A DNA stretch of 35,383 bases, taken from assembly GCA_022376515.1 (NCBI GenBank), contig WTXI01000356.1:1-35383 (forward strand), written 5' to 3'. Below, piece by piece: positions 19,821 through 30,053 of this stretch (positions are counted from its first letter, which is position 1; every line of letters begins with the position of its first letter). Below the pieces are notes generated by a model. That model had not been told where the DNA came from and did no database searches. It worked only from the letters and a program-made list of their open reading frames with translations. The position numbers and the translations under genes are program-made. This stretch comes from Lactifluus volemus (Eukaryota; Basidiomycota; Agaricomycetes; Russulales; Russulaceae).

Positions 19821-20743
19821 TCAAAATGCAGCTAAGAAAGAATGGAACTTTTCTACCCTAAGATGAATAGGATCTCTTTGGACTATTTGAAAATCCTCAT
19901 TATTGAACTGGATAAGCCAAAGAATTGTCATATGAGTGTAGGTTGAAATGTTATAGTTAAAGTTGGGTGGAAGAGCTCCAATTGCAGGAACTGGATCTAA
20001 TGCAACCAGTGCATTGTGATTGGCAGCATTGTTTGCCAGCCCTTGTGCTAGGACAAGACCATCACCAGCAACCTAACACCAGAATATCAGTACCCAAAAT
20101 GGAATGGAGTGGAATAAGCTTACTGATTTCTTGAGTGGATACAATGGAGTATGATGTATGTTGTGAGAGACTACTGTAATTGTACATTGTGAATAGCTAC
20201 AGAAAGTGCATCCACCCTCTGATCTATGTTGTCCAAGTGATTGTTGATATTTTGGAGCACATTATTTATGTTGCCCAAGTGATTGTTGACATCTTGGAGC
20301 ACGTTATTTATGTTGTCCAGGTTCTGGTTAATATTTTGAAGGGCATTACCAAGGTCAACAGGTGTGAACACAGCCAAAGCATCTAAGAAGGGGGATCATC
20401 TAATGAAAGGAAAACTTGAGACAGAAAGAACACTCACGAACTGTTTGAATTGCATGAAGACGCAATTCTGCAGTCTGAACAACTTCCCTGGTTACAAGAG
20501 GCTCATTCCCAGCCACTATAAACTAGTGAGTAAGCAAAGGAGAGAGATTTGTGAAATCTTACCCTGTATTGCCTTCAACCAGTAGGCAACACCTTGGGCT
20601 TGGGTCAACTGACCTGGATTGATTGGATCACCAGCATTGATCCTCAAGTTCAAGTTAAAGGTCCCAAGCACATTGGGAAGCTCAGGATGGACCTCACATA
20701 TGCTTCTGATATTGTGTGTATAATGTTGAGCAGGAGCAGCCAT
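19821..20743 (-). CDS. unknown coiled-coil protein with 14-residue repeats
   Basis: Family not recognised. A paralogue lies at 16935-17907. Exons read on the minus strand are 20563-20743 (MAAPAQHYTHNIRS... LRINAGDPINPGQLTQAQGVAYWLKAIQ), 20438-20515 (VAGNEPLVTREVVQTAELRLHAIQT), 20124-20382 (coiled coil) and 19821-20072 (VAGDGLVLAQGLANN... MTILWLIQFNNEDFQIV). The coiled-coil exon has tandem copies of a 14-residue unit of the form NNHLGNINNVLQNI, that is two heptads each. The frame as read stops at 20171-20173. The continuation that splices well to the last exon (PLYPLKKS/VAGDGL) needs a 1-nt shift near 20180, so the gene is either truncated, mis-sequenced or decaying. No signal peptide or membrane segment is seen. 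The whole gene lies in CpG-depleted DNA. Confidence 0.6.
20228..20345. repeat. 42-bp tandem repeat, about 2.8 units
   Basis: Units start at 20228, 20270 and 20312 with GTTGYCCA. The first two are nearly identical and the third is diverged. A 42-bp unit equals 14 residues, so repeat number changes keep the heptad register of the coiled coil. Confidence 0.85.
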
Positions 20744-21009
20744 GAGTGATCTATAGTTGCCACTGCCACCTGATTGTTTAATTGAACATGTGCCTTACAC
20801 GTGATTTAGTCAGGTGTCTGAACCTTAGTTCCCCAACTGTACATCGATGACGTGCTATCAACCAAGCCCGTGATAGGGCACTTATAACTTGGGATTTACG
20901 GCCGCTGTTCTGTTTTGTCTCCAGGGACGTGTGACCTTTGGCTGGAGACCTGGGGCCATCATCGCCCTCATCAACGAGAGATAGGTCCCAAATTAACAAA
21001 AAAGTAGAC

Positions 21010-21748
21010 ATGACTTGCCACTCTTTTCTCATCGCTACCCTCGTCAGTCTCTCCCTTGTCCTCTTTTCTACGAGGTCATCAGTTTTGGCTTCCCCCTTGT
21101 CATCCTATCGGCCAGTGGTCGTCATGCAGACCCGGGTGGTACAACCTTACTTCCCAGATACCCCTCCATCATGCCCGATCTGTGCAGAAGGCTATCCAAG
21201 TATTAGCAGCTGTGCCCAAGCTGCGCCTGCCCTTGCCAATGCCTCCGCGGTGTGTGTGTGCCGCTCACGTTTCTCACCTTTTCCTCATCCCGTTGCTACC
21301 AAAAGGTCATTTTCAACCCGGGTGCGTTCATCGACGTGATCAAGTGCTCATGTACGGACTCCTTTCAATCCGCGTTTCCTCAGTGTGCCGATTGGTGAGC
21401 GCGTTCCCCCCCGCCCTACTAATACCTTTGTCTAAACTTTCAATTGCTCATTGCTGTCGTCGTACGAAAAGCTTTGAGAAGACGAACCAGACGGCCGTCC
21501 TGAACACGCCAAACCTGCCGTCACTGGTCAATAGCATACGTCAAGTGTGCGCCGTCGCGAGCACGCTCCTCGGCAACGTATCCAACACGGATGGCGAGAC
21601 GACACCATCAGTGGCCAGTACACCTGTGGCGTCGAGCACGAGTAGCACCGCTTCAGCTAGAGATCTCCTTGACTCAACCCTGTTATGTGTCATCACAGGC
21701 ATCGCAGCGCTGATCACCTTCCCCGGTGCTTCGTTGCAGTTGTGTTGA
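21010..21748 (+). CDS. secreted 8-cysteine protein with hydrophobic C-terminus
   Basis: A 201-residue protein from exons 21010-21249, 21306-21394 and 21472-21748, with introns of 56 and 77 bp and all phases consistent. Residues 1-28 are a signal peptide (FLIATLVSLSLVLF, cut after VLA). The mature domain has eight Cys at 55, 58, 68, 94, 96, 107, 110 and 136: CPIC, then SSC, CSC, QCADC and QVC. It is followed by a Ser/Thr linker (residues about 145-175) and a hydrophobic tail (LLCVITGIAALITF). This is the plan of a fungal wall or GPI-anchored cysteine-rich protein. Spacing does not clearly match CFEM, so I do not name a family. It may act at the cell surface or as a host-interaction protein (inference). 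A degraded copy lies at 17973-18548. Confidence 0.82.
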
Positions 21749-22586
21749 CGTTCCGATATGGGGGCCAGCTTTTGCAAGATTTGCGCGGCCGAAATTGATT
21801 GATGATGGACTGTATCATTAACGACTCTATTGCCCCATGACACTCACGACTCATCACGACCTCAATGACTATCATGACTACGATCATTATTTATTATGGT
21901 AATGATCTACGGACGTTTTGATTCAATACACTTCCCAGAAATGATCGGGAAACCAATTTATTTTAATGATATACCACTGGAACTTTTTTTGTGAAAAATA
22001 TGCGTGTAGGGCGAGAGCGAAACGAGATGCCTGGCAGACGAGGAGTAGCAGTGGGAGAGGCAAGAACGACGCCTCAAACCTGGATTATCTAGTCCATTCG
22101 CAGGGCGAATTAAGCTATGGAACGTAGTAACAAGGTGAGACGACGGGTATCGGATCGGGACAGCGTCCCTGACGCAGCTGCTGCCGCGAGCGCGCTCGAT
22201 CTTAAGTGAGGTGCCGCCTGTGAAAATAACCAAGAAAAAAGGGTAAGATTTAAAGCACAAATTTAGTATCGTGAGTGATGATCGCATATCAGGGGTGGGT
22301 CGCACTCCGAGTCCGAGTCGGCGTGCCAGTGTCTGCCCCCGGTCTTCATCCCCGCAGCCCTCCAACATCTCTGCACACCTCTCTATCACATCGCAGTACT
22401 TTTTATCTTTAGTAGGATGGTGCCTTCTTTGAAGATGATCAGAAACGAAGCCGGTTCGGGATCCAACACAGCGGACCTCAGAGACAAGTAGATGTGCAAC
22501 ATCAACCATGCAGACGTGGGATTTGATCAGTATATAATTACAAAACAATGTTCCGTCTCGTTAGCGCCATATTCCATTCGCAGATC
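21749..22586. other. intergenic region between convergent genes
   Basis: 838 bp between the secreted-protein gene and the dehydrogenase 3' end. An open frame on the minus strand (21958-22548) has no domain-like content. The left duplication copy has lost most of this stretch, so it is dispensable there. Confidence 0.5.
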
Positions 22587-23780
22587 CTACTTCATCTGAG
22601 CCTTGAGTTCCTTGTAAGCTGCGACAATCTTGCTGTGTTCTTCACTGCCCTCCTCGAATCCGGTGTGCGCGGCGACGACGTGTCCGATGCCAAACTTATC
22701 GACCTCCCCTATCAGCTCAACGCTCTGGGGGTCATCCTTCACATCAAACAAGAACGCAGCTGCGATACCGCGCGCGAGATGATCGACAAGAAGCCCATAT
22801 TCTCTCGCCATCACCATTGGTCCGAGGAGGCGATCACCTTTCGCCAACTTGCGCAGAGGCTGACGGCCCACCCGAACAACGTCATCATGCAGCTTCGGGT
22901 TAGCTATGCGAGCGAGAACCCGCTCTACGTATCGCTCGTGCGCTTCAGCATCAAATCCGTGTTTCGATACTAGCGCAGCACCACTTTCCCTGAGCGCGCC
23001 ACGGACATCCTTAAAGACGGCCTCGTTGGCCAGTGCCTGGTCAACCCGGGACAGCCCGTGTACGAAGCCAAGATAGGCCACGATCGCATGCCCGCAATTG
23101 AGTGTAAAGAGCTTGCGTTCGATATACGCTCGAAGCGAGTCTGTGAGCGCCATCCCATGTATGGGAGGGTCGATCGGGGCACGTAGCCCAGTCCTGTCGA
23201 CGATCCATTCCGAAAATTCCTCGACGCCAACGTCAAGAGGGTTCTCGTTGTGTAAATTTGACGCGTCCGGTATGATCCGGTCGACGGAGCAGTTGGCGAA
23301 GCCAATGTTTTTTGCTAGCCAGGCATTCTCCTCATCCGAGAGGTGGCTTCGGACGTACTTTCCCAGGGTTTCCGTCTGATCGACCATATTCTCGCAAGCG
23401 ATAACATTGAGTGGGCAAGCATTCGCTGCGCACCGCTCTCTGATACCCATTGCGATAATAGGAGCGATCTTTTCGAGGACCTGGGGGCCGACAGCAGTTG
23501 TAATCAGTCGTGTGTGGGGATTCGCGATGATGTGCAGGACACTGCCCGCCTGCGAAGATGCGGCAGAAAAAGAGTGGACCTCTTCTGTCCGTTCTGTCTT
23601 GTCGAGGACATGGACCTCGTACGAATCATGTGTGTTCAGCTCATTGATGAGCTTCTTGTTGATATCGGCAAAAAAGACAAAATATCCTGATTCAATGAGG
23701 AGAGCGCCAATGAAACCCCGCCCAATATTGCCCGCGCCAAAATGGAGGGCCTGAGGCTGATTTGGTTGCGGCTCATGCAT
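22587..23780 (-). CDS. mtlD: mannitol-1-phosphate 5-dehydrogenase
   Basis: Interconverts mannitol-1-phosphate and fructose-6-phosphate with NAD(H), in cytosolic mannitol metabolism (carbon storage, stress protection). It is a single uninterrupted frame of 397 residues, close to the 380-390 usual for the family. The Rossmann motif is FGAGNIGRGF at residues 14-23. The polyol long-chain dehydrogenase catalytic set K-x4-N-x2-H is seen as KLFTLNCGH (K223, N228, H231). ACENMV, RIIPD and LANEAVFKDV fit the family. ATG 23778-23780 puts the dinucleotide motif at the normal distance from the start. It lacks introns although most neighbours have several. It is divergent from the DNAJC3-like gene over 201 bp. 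Residues about 211-323 are duplicated at 18589-18928. This copy is intact. Confidence 0.96.
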   Translation of the reverse strand: MHEPQPNQPQALHFGAGNIGRGFIGALLIESGYFVFFADINKKLINELNTHDSYEVHVLDKTERTEEVHSFSAASSQAGSVLHIIANPHTRLITTAVGPQVLEKIAPIIAMGIRERCAANACPLNVIACENMVDQTETLGKYVRSHLSDEENAWLAKNIGFANCSVDRIIPDASNLHNENPLDVGVEEFSEWIVDRTGLRAPIDPPIHGMALTDSLRAYIERKLFTLNCGHAIVAYLGFVHGLSRVDQALANEAVFKDVRGALRESGAALVSKHGFDAEAHERYVERVLARIANPKLHDDVVRVGRQPLRKLAKGDRLLGPMVMAREYGLLVDHLARGIAAAFLFDVKDDPQSVELIGEVDKFGIGHVVAAHTGFEEGSEEHSKIVAAYKELKAQMK

Positions 23781-23981
23781 GCTGGGTGGGGAGTGCTAGA
23801 GCGTCGTTTCTCGCTGGCAATCGATCTTACTCATTGTTTCGATTTTTGACAAATGTAAGAAAAATAACATACGCGGGAAAATATAACCTAATATGGCTAC
23901 AAGAAGTCAACGTGTCCGACCAAAAGTTGAACATTGAACGTTGAACACACTTAGCTTAATACCCTTTTCCTCTTGCCACTT
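23781..23981. promoter_or_regulatory. divergent promoter with TTGAAC triplet repeat
   Basis: A 201-bp spacer between mannitol-1-phosphate dehydrogenase (-) and the ER co-chaperone (+). It contains three TTGAAC hexamers at 23927, 23934 and 23941, exactly 7 bp apart. CAACGTG at 23908-23914 resembles the core of unfolded-protein-response elements. No binding protein is implied by the sequence alone. Confidence 0.5.
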
Positions 23982-25830
23982 ATGCCCCCACCATTACTCT
24001 TTTATGGACTCTCCGTACTACTCACGGCCTTATCAGTACTCGCAAATGCAAATGCTGGGTCGTCATTATACCCTCCAGGTCTTCAACCACTCATTAACCG
24101 GGCCAATGCATTATTATCTGCTGGCACATTCCACGATGCTGCAAAGACTTACTCAGAGGCAATAGGTACGTAGCACTAGACAACTGTATACCCCAACTTT
24201 CCGAGGTGCCACCTGCTTATTGTCTAACTATAACCTTCACACTCCGTTTCGTTCCACAGAACAATCCCCAGTGGATCCCACTCTTTATTATAAACGCGCT
24301 ACGGCATATTTCTCTCTCGGAAGACACGCAAATGCGCTCTCAGACTTTGATCAAGTTCTGACTCTGACGTCGGACTCCTTTGACAAGGCGCATTTGATGA
24401 AAGCGAAAATTCATGCCAAAGAGGGTCGATGGGCGGATGCCCGAGATGCCCTGAAGCACTATCAGGCGAAGGGCGACCCTGTCGCACGCGAACTTTTGCT
24501 TGACATAGCGGACGCGGAGGCGGCAGCGCGCAAGGCAGTTCAAGCTCAGAAGGCTAAGCTTTGGACGGCTTGCGAAGAGAGTGCGACTCAGGGTCTCCGA
24601 GTTGCTTCACATTCCGTCGCTTTGAGGCAACAGAGGGCGAATTGCGCACTTGCCGCAGGAGATTTTGAAGAGGCAGTGGGAGACTTGAGGTTTGCATTCG
24701 ATCTCTTTACTTTGGACGCGTGTTAACCGTATCACAGCCGTCTCACCCAGATAACCTCTCCGTCAACAGACGCATATATGAACATTTTCCGTATATCATA
24801 CTTTTATATGGGTTCTTCCGCGTCAAACACTGCGACGACGAGCCTTAAGCAGTGTTTGCATTACGACCCTGACTCTAAACCATGTCTCTCGGCCCATCGC
24901 TTAGTCAAGTCCCTTGACAAACAGTTTAAGAAACTTGACGAGCTGATGGCTGCAGAGGATTGGCGCGGAATCATTACGTTCATACTTGGTTCTGCGCCTA
25001 AAGACGCCACCCTCAGTGCTCCAGGTAGTGGTTTTTTGGCCACATTCGAAGGTGCCGTCGGTCCAGATGCAGCACCCGTTGTAACCGTTGCTATCCCTCC
25101 TCCCAAGAAAGCGAGTCCAAGGAGAGCGGCCATCTTTCGCGCTCTGTGCCGTGCGCATGTCCAGCTTCGTCAGGCACGGGCAGGCGAGCCCTGGTGCGAT
25201 GAGCTATTGCGGATTGCGGGGAATGAGAAAGACATCGATGCGCTGTTGGGTAAAGGAGAGGCGCTTCTTGCGCGTGAAGAGTGGGAAGAAGCCGTACGTG
25301 CATTCGAGCGAGCATGGGAGGCAAGTGGGGGTGGGAACCGTGAGGTATGGGCTCTCCTCTTCTTATGAGACCAAGGGTTGATCTCTGAGGACAAATCAGA
25401 TTCACGCACGGCTGTCTAAGGCGCAACGCTTGTTGAAACAGTCAAGGCATAAAGATTATTACAAGGTGCTCGGTGTTGCACGTGATGCGGACGAAAAGAC
25501 TATCAAGAAGGCATTGTACGTACTCGTACTCGTCTCACTTTGAGTGTTTGTCTCATTTACTTGTCCCGCAGTCGTAAGGCTGCACTCGCTGCACACCCAG
25601 ATAAGGGTGGCAGTGAAGCTAAGATGGCGGTTGTGAATGAAGCGTACGAAGTGCTGTCTAACCCTGAGCTGCGGCAGCGCTACGACAATGGCGATGACCC
25701 GAATGACCCCATGCAAGGCCAGGGTGGCCAGGGTGGTCCCTTCCCTGGTGGTGGGCATCCATTTGCGCAGTTCTTCCAGCAAGCAGCAGGAAGCGGATTC
25801 AAATTCCATTTCGCTGGTGGCCGGGGTTGA
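23982..25830 (+). CDS. ER-lumenal TPR and J-domain co-chaperone (DNAJC3/P58IPK type)
   Basis: A 531-residue protein from five exons: 23982-24165, 24260-24689, 24738-25344, 25400-25515 and 25572-25830. Introns are 94, 48, 55 and 56 bp and all phases agree. An N-terminal signal peptide (LLFYGLSVLLTALSVLANA) is followed by TPR units: LINRANALLSAGTFHDAAKTYSEAI, YYKRATAYFSLGRHANALSDFDQVL, HLMKAKIHAKEGRWADARDAL, and later ones with RISYFYMGSSASNT and GKGEALLAREEWEEAV. The J domain starts at KDYYKVLGVARDA (residue about 425), with the HPD triad at 454-456. A Gly-rich segment and FKFHF end the protein. The family binds unfolded clients and stimulates BiP/Kar2 in the ER. There is no ER-retention KDEL, which is normal for this family. 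The first ATG in frame is used because the signal peptide follows it directly. Confidence 0.93.
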
Positions 25831-26756
25831 GCCACACGACGCCGTTTACGATAGTGTCAGTGCTCGTTTTGCTAATTACTTACTGTATGTTTGGAGATGT
25901 ACATTTATTTCACGTCCGAATGACCTGCAAAAGGACTGTATCTCAATGATTTGCAATCGACCTAATGTCGTTGGATGCAACGAGGTAAACACAAGGCTGT
26001 GAGTAGGTAATAAATGCTGCGCCAACTCGCAAGTTCACCATCATCGTCTGTATCTTCGGTCAATCGATTCAAAGTGATGGCTATACGGACATATGGAAAA
26101 AGAATGGCACCATCGGAATCACCGCAGTAAGAATCGAAGCACCTTTCTTTGATTTGTTAGTTTATAGAGAGTAGGTGCTTTTTGTGTTTTGGGTTCGGGA
26201 CGTCCATGAACCGGATGCGTGCCGAGCGAGTATCGGCCTTCATTTTTTTTTACGCATACAGTTTGTCCCGGTACAGCGTAATGATTTGTAGCCGCCCCCG
26301 GCCACCGAGATTATGGCCCAAAAAATGCGCAGCTGATTGCCGTTGGACGTTGGTTCTGATCCCGGATGGTCCTGATACCGCCTACTATGACCGCACTTCC
26401 TACGCTTCCCACCGCGGCGTTGCGGATGTGGATGTGTGTGTACAGTGTGACCGGTTCACCTGACAGGTACCGTTTTTGCAGGAAGTACAGAACAATCGAG
26501 AAAGGTTGAATGAGAACGGGCCGCCGAGGGTCAGGGCTGTTGCTCCTAAGGTCGTGATCTATTGAAGTATGGTCTATGGCTTCTCACTGCTCGCTATACA
26601 GTGTAGTCCAGTATCGTTTGAGAAAGCACGTTGGCTGGCAGCGGGACATGTCGATAAGAAAAATACAGAATCAGAGGAAGCCCTTCAGTGCCCTCAGGAG
26701 TCCCACAAAGGGAACCCGACGCATTTGCTGTCCTACATAGGGAAAAAATGTGGCCA
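25831..26756. other. convergent intergenic region, nothing recognised
   Basis: 926 bp between the 3' ends of the co-chaperone gene and the DUF1479 gene. No open frame has domain-like content. It has a T run at 26243-26250 and is probably two 3' UTRs plus spacer. Confidence 0.5.
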
Positions 26757-28578
26757 CTACAACGGCGCCGCCTTCGCTCCGAAACTTTCTGGGAATAATA
26801 TCTCATTTGCTTCAAGGATGGCTTGCGCTTCTCCTGCGCTCGCGCCTTGAGGAACATCAAACTTCTTGAATCCGAGCGCGCGAAGACCTGCATCTCCTTG
26901 TATGTGCTCCTTTCCGCCTCGGCTCAAGAAGCGGGATTCGCCTTCTCCACCTGGAAAGTCACTGGGGGGGGGGACGAGGTTATTTCCCAATAGATCCCAC
27001 GAAAAAGGGAGTCATGAGGCTTACGGGGCAGGAAGGCCACGATTAAAGTGTTCTCGCTGATCTCGAAGATATCCGGCGCTGTGTGGAGGCTGAGATCAAG
27101 TCGATAGGAACGAACGTCGGAGCTGGTACTCACTCTCTGGCGGTAAGAGGAACGGCTGGAATGTACAGCACAGAGGAGTCGGTTTGTCCGTCGTGCAGAT
27201 TTTCCACTGCATGGATCATATCACAGTGCCCTAGAACGTCATCATCGGTTTTCTATATCTGGCAGGATCACGAGTGGAACCAACAATAAATCTGGTCCCC
27301 AGGTTCCACGAGCGGCACAGACACCATTGTGCGGGAGAGCTGCAAGTGTGGATGTGTCTTGTCATTTAGCTCTTGCGTCTTGCCCATCTGGGAACCCGGA
27401 AAATCTGCACTCTCAAGGTCGACGACCCAGTCGTCAAGATCCGAAGACGATGTCCGTGGTTTGAAGAAAGGCCGTAAGATCAGATACGCCGTCGCCAACT
27501 TTAGCAATGGCGCAACTTGCAACGTTCCTTCACCGGGACCAGTGGCTGACAGGGAGGTCCACCCCTGCCAGGGCCGAAAAATCGAGCATTGATTTCTGGA
27601 AAGTCTTTGTGGGTAAACTGGACGTATGAAGGAAGGTAGGAGGGAAAGGGGACGTACGGAGCTTCGTAAAGGTCCTGGGATGCATGTAGGCGTGGAGCGG
27701 CGTCGAACGGGTCGTGTTCACGCCAGCGCCCGCTGAGGATAGCTCCAAAGCACGCGCGGAAACCGGGGTCCTCCCAGCGCTCAATCGAACCGCCGTCGAT
27801 ATGAGGTACAAGGGCGAAAGAACGATCGCCAGGTTGGCGAATCCGCAAACGATCATAATAACTGACTGGCGTGCCGAGACTGAGACGTGCATTGGGATCG
27901 GAGGTGTGCCACAACTGTAGGATCGCGCGCTGGGTTTGTAGAAGCGCAGGGTGGGTACGAGCACGGGTCTGTGCAGCCGAGTTGTAGATCTCAAACACTT
28001 GCATGTTGGACTCGGGAAAGCCTAAGGACATGAGGATATTTCATGCGCAATAGTCCTGAATCATTACCAACCCTTGACCTTGTCGCCATTCAAAGAAATA
28101 TATTCCCTCAACGACTGTTTCCAACCTAGGGCTTCCTAGGGAGGTGCATTTAGTCTGGGAAATCGAGCAGAACGTGAAATGATAAGCCAACTTTGCTTGG
28201 TATAGCAGCCCGGACGATCACGACGCCTCTTTCCGAATTGCTGAGACTTGATCCTGGGATAAACCTTTTCTCAAGTCTGAGAAATGCACGGATGGTATGA
28301 TCTACAATAATAATAACAATGCGTCACAAGAGTGATATACGTGGACGGGTGACTAGAGGCACATTGGCGCCTTTCTCAGCGACTTCCTCAACTGCAACAT
28401 ACAATTCATTGAGGATCTCGCGCCAGCTCTGTAGAAGAGTATCCCGCCATATCTCTTTCTTCAGGTCTGCAAAGCGGGTAGGCAGAGGGGGGGCGGCACC
28501 GGATAGCGATGAGAAGATAGTCGCGATGGAACCTTCTTTCTTTGGTTTACGAATTGGAGCATAATTGGATGCCGTCAT
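26757..28578 (-). CDS. DUF1479 (YbiU-like) protein
   Basis: Eight exons give an open 480-residue frame: 28341-28578, 28192-28301, 28072-28135, 27658-28021, 27285-27595, 27134-27230, 27025-27078 and 26757-26961. Family blocks in order are RFADLKKEIW, RGVVIVRAAIPS, EALGWKQSLREYI, GFPESNMQVFEIYN, ARTHPALLQTQRA, DRLRIRQPGD, HIDGGSIERW (residues 211-220), PNQCSIFRPWQGWTS, GEGTLQVAPLL, YWHCDMIHAV, DSSVLYIPAVPLT and PDFPGGEGESRF. HxD at 211-213 and a later His (364 or 369) suggest the metal site of an Fe(II)/2-oxoglutarate oxygenase fold, as proposed for YbiU. The substrate is unknown. The stretch encoded by the first part of exon 2 reads in the wrong frame for the family, which expects IPSVHFSDL there. 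See the finding on frame compensation. Confidence 0.88.
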
Positions 28579-30053
28579 GCACCTCAAGGTGCTGGTGCCA
28601 CCAACCGATTTGTGCGTGGCAACATGGTCGGTTTGCAAACAATAACGTGAAGAGGTGAAGGGTGAATCATGTTAACAGTGCCACTGCCAAAAAGATAAAT
28701 CAAATTAAATTCCGAGGATTATCCGATTCGTACATGTGGCACCTTTGACTTCAATCTTTTCCTGATCGGCGTGGCCAGCACGTTGCACATTGCCCCCCCA
28801 CACAACTTCAAACTCAGAATACAAAGGAGATCACATCAAATCACATGTTGCGATTCATGATAGACTCGGAATGGTAACCCAAACCGGCAAGTGCTCCGAG
28901 TTTGTACGTCAACCACCTTCTCAACGGAGCTGGTGCCCGCGCCCGTCCCCAATCCCGTACTACGTTTGCGTTTCTAACAACAACCGTTGTTAGCGAACTA
29001 AAAAAAATACTCTCGAGCCATAAGGAATAGGAAAATATGTATGTAGTTTTGATAAATATAAAAATTAAAACGTGTTGTCGCAGAAAGAATCATCACCGAT
29101 TCCCCGTAGTACTTGGACGGTTTGGACTTATGCATTTCAGTTCCTTGTAAGCTATTTTGGTTGGTGTAGCAGAAGAAACAAAAAACTAGAGAACAAACAA
29201 CTTGGAGCCGATTAATTGTCCGAGTGTCCGAGCGTCGGCGTCGGTCAAATTCTACTACTACTGTACTGTAACTTACGCTCGAGGGAGTTAATCGAATTCA
29301 CGGTCCTTGCCGCATCGATGACATGCGGCGTCCCCGTCTCGGGACTGCTGATCAGCATGGACGGACGGTCTGTCCTTCAAGTCATTCTGTCCTGTCTGTC
29401 GTGATGGCGGGCGGGGAACGTGTCGCATCTCATTCACCGTATACATAACCCGCAACTTGGTATCCTTTTGCCAAACTTGATCGAGACCTCTATCATTTTT
29501 TACTCCATCTTTACGCCATTGTACGCGCAGCGGGCGGGCGGGACTTGCTGCGTGTGTACAGGCACTTATTGGTTTTCTCACGGCTTGCCTCTCACCAAGC
29601 CGCGGGGTCCATTGAGTCTTTATAGACAACCATCGGCGCAAAAAAAAGCGTTCAACCATACGGGTGAATTCGTAGAGCTATCAAAACAGAATGAATTAAG
29701 ATTTCCCGCGGAACTTGTCCTCCCGAGTTTTGTATGTGTAACGATACGTTCGTTTTCCGTTTCATATCACGATGGGTCGGTCATCGTGACCATTTCATTA
29801 AAGGGCCAATGTATACAGCTCCTGGCTAATTAACACTAGCCAACTCGATCCGCCACAAAACATAGGTAGAGACAATAAATCTACAGCGAAAGCTAAAATA
29901 CACAAAATGAGAGCGGGCATTACACACCTGCAGAATGAAGAGCAAACCATAATCGTGACAAGGGTATCTCAGAAAGCGAGCAAAACCAAAGGCCGATCGA
30001 ATGTAGCCTGTTTGCTCCTCACGTCGCCTCAATTTCACGCTTGACCCAAGGTG
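28579..30053. other. intergenic region, promoter of the DUF1479 gene and 3' flank
   Basis: 1475 bp between two minus-strand genes. Short frames on both strands (for example 29288-29659) show no domain-like content. AT-rich tracts occur at 28996-29070. No repeats or structural RNA recognised. Confidence 0.5.

Larger units (their letters stand above)
18939..23150. repeat. right copy of the tandem segmental duplication
   Basis: Begins inside what was the last-but-one intron of HAP5 (18939 matches 16202) and ends inside the dehydrogenase coding region (23150 matches 18928). It retains the full secreted-protein gene and joins the complete dehydrogenase. The coordinates are the limits of sequence similarity seen by eye. 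Confidence 0.88.

Noticed and set aside
23343..23754. Overlapping plus-strand frames of 115 codons
   Set aside because: They are antisense to the intact mannitol-1-phosphate dehydrogenase coding region.
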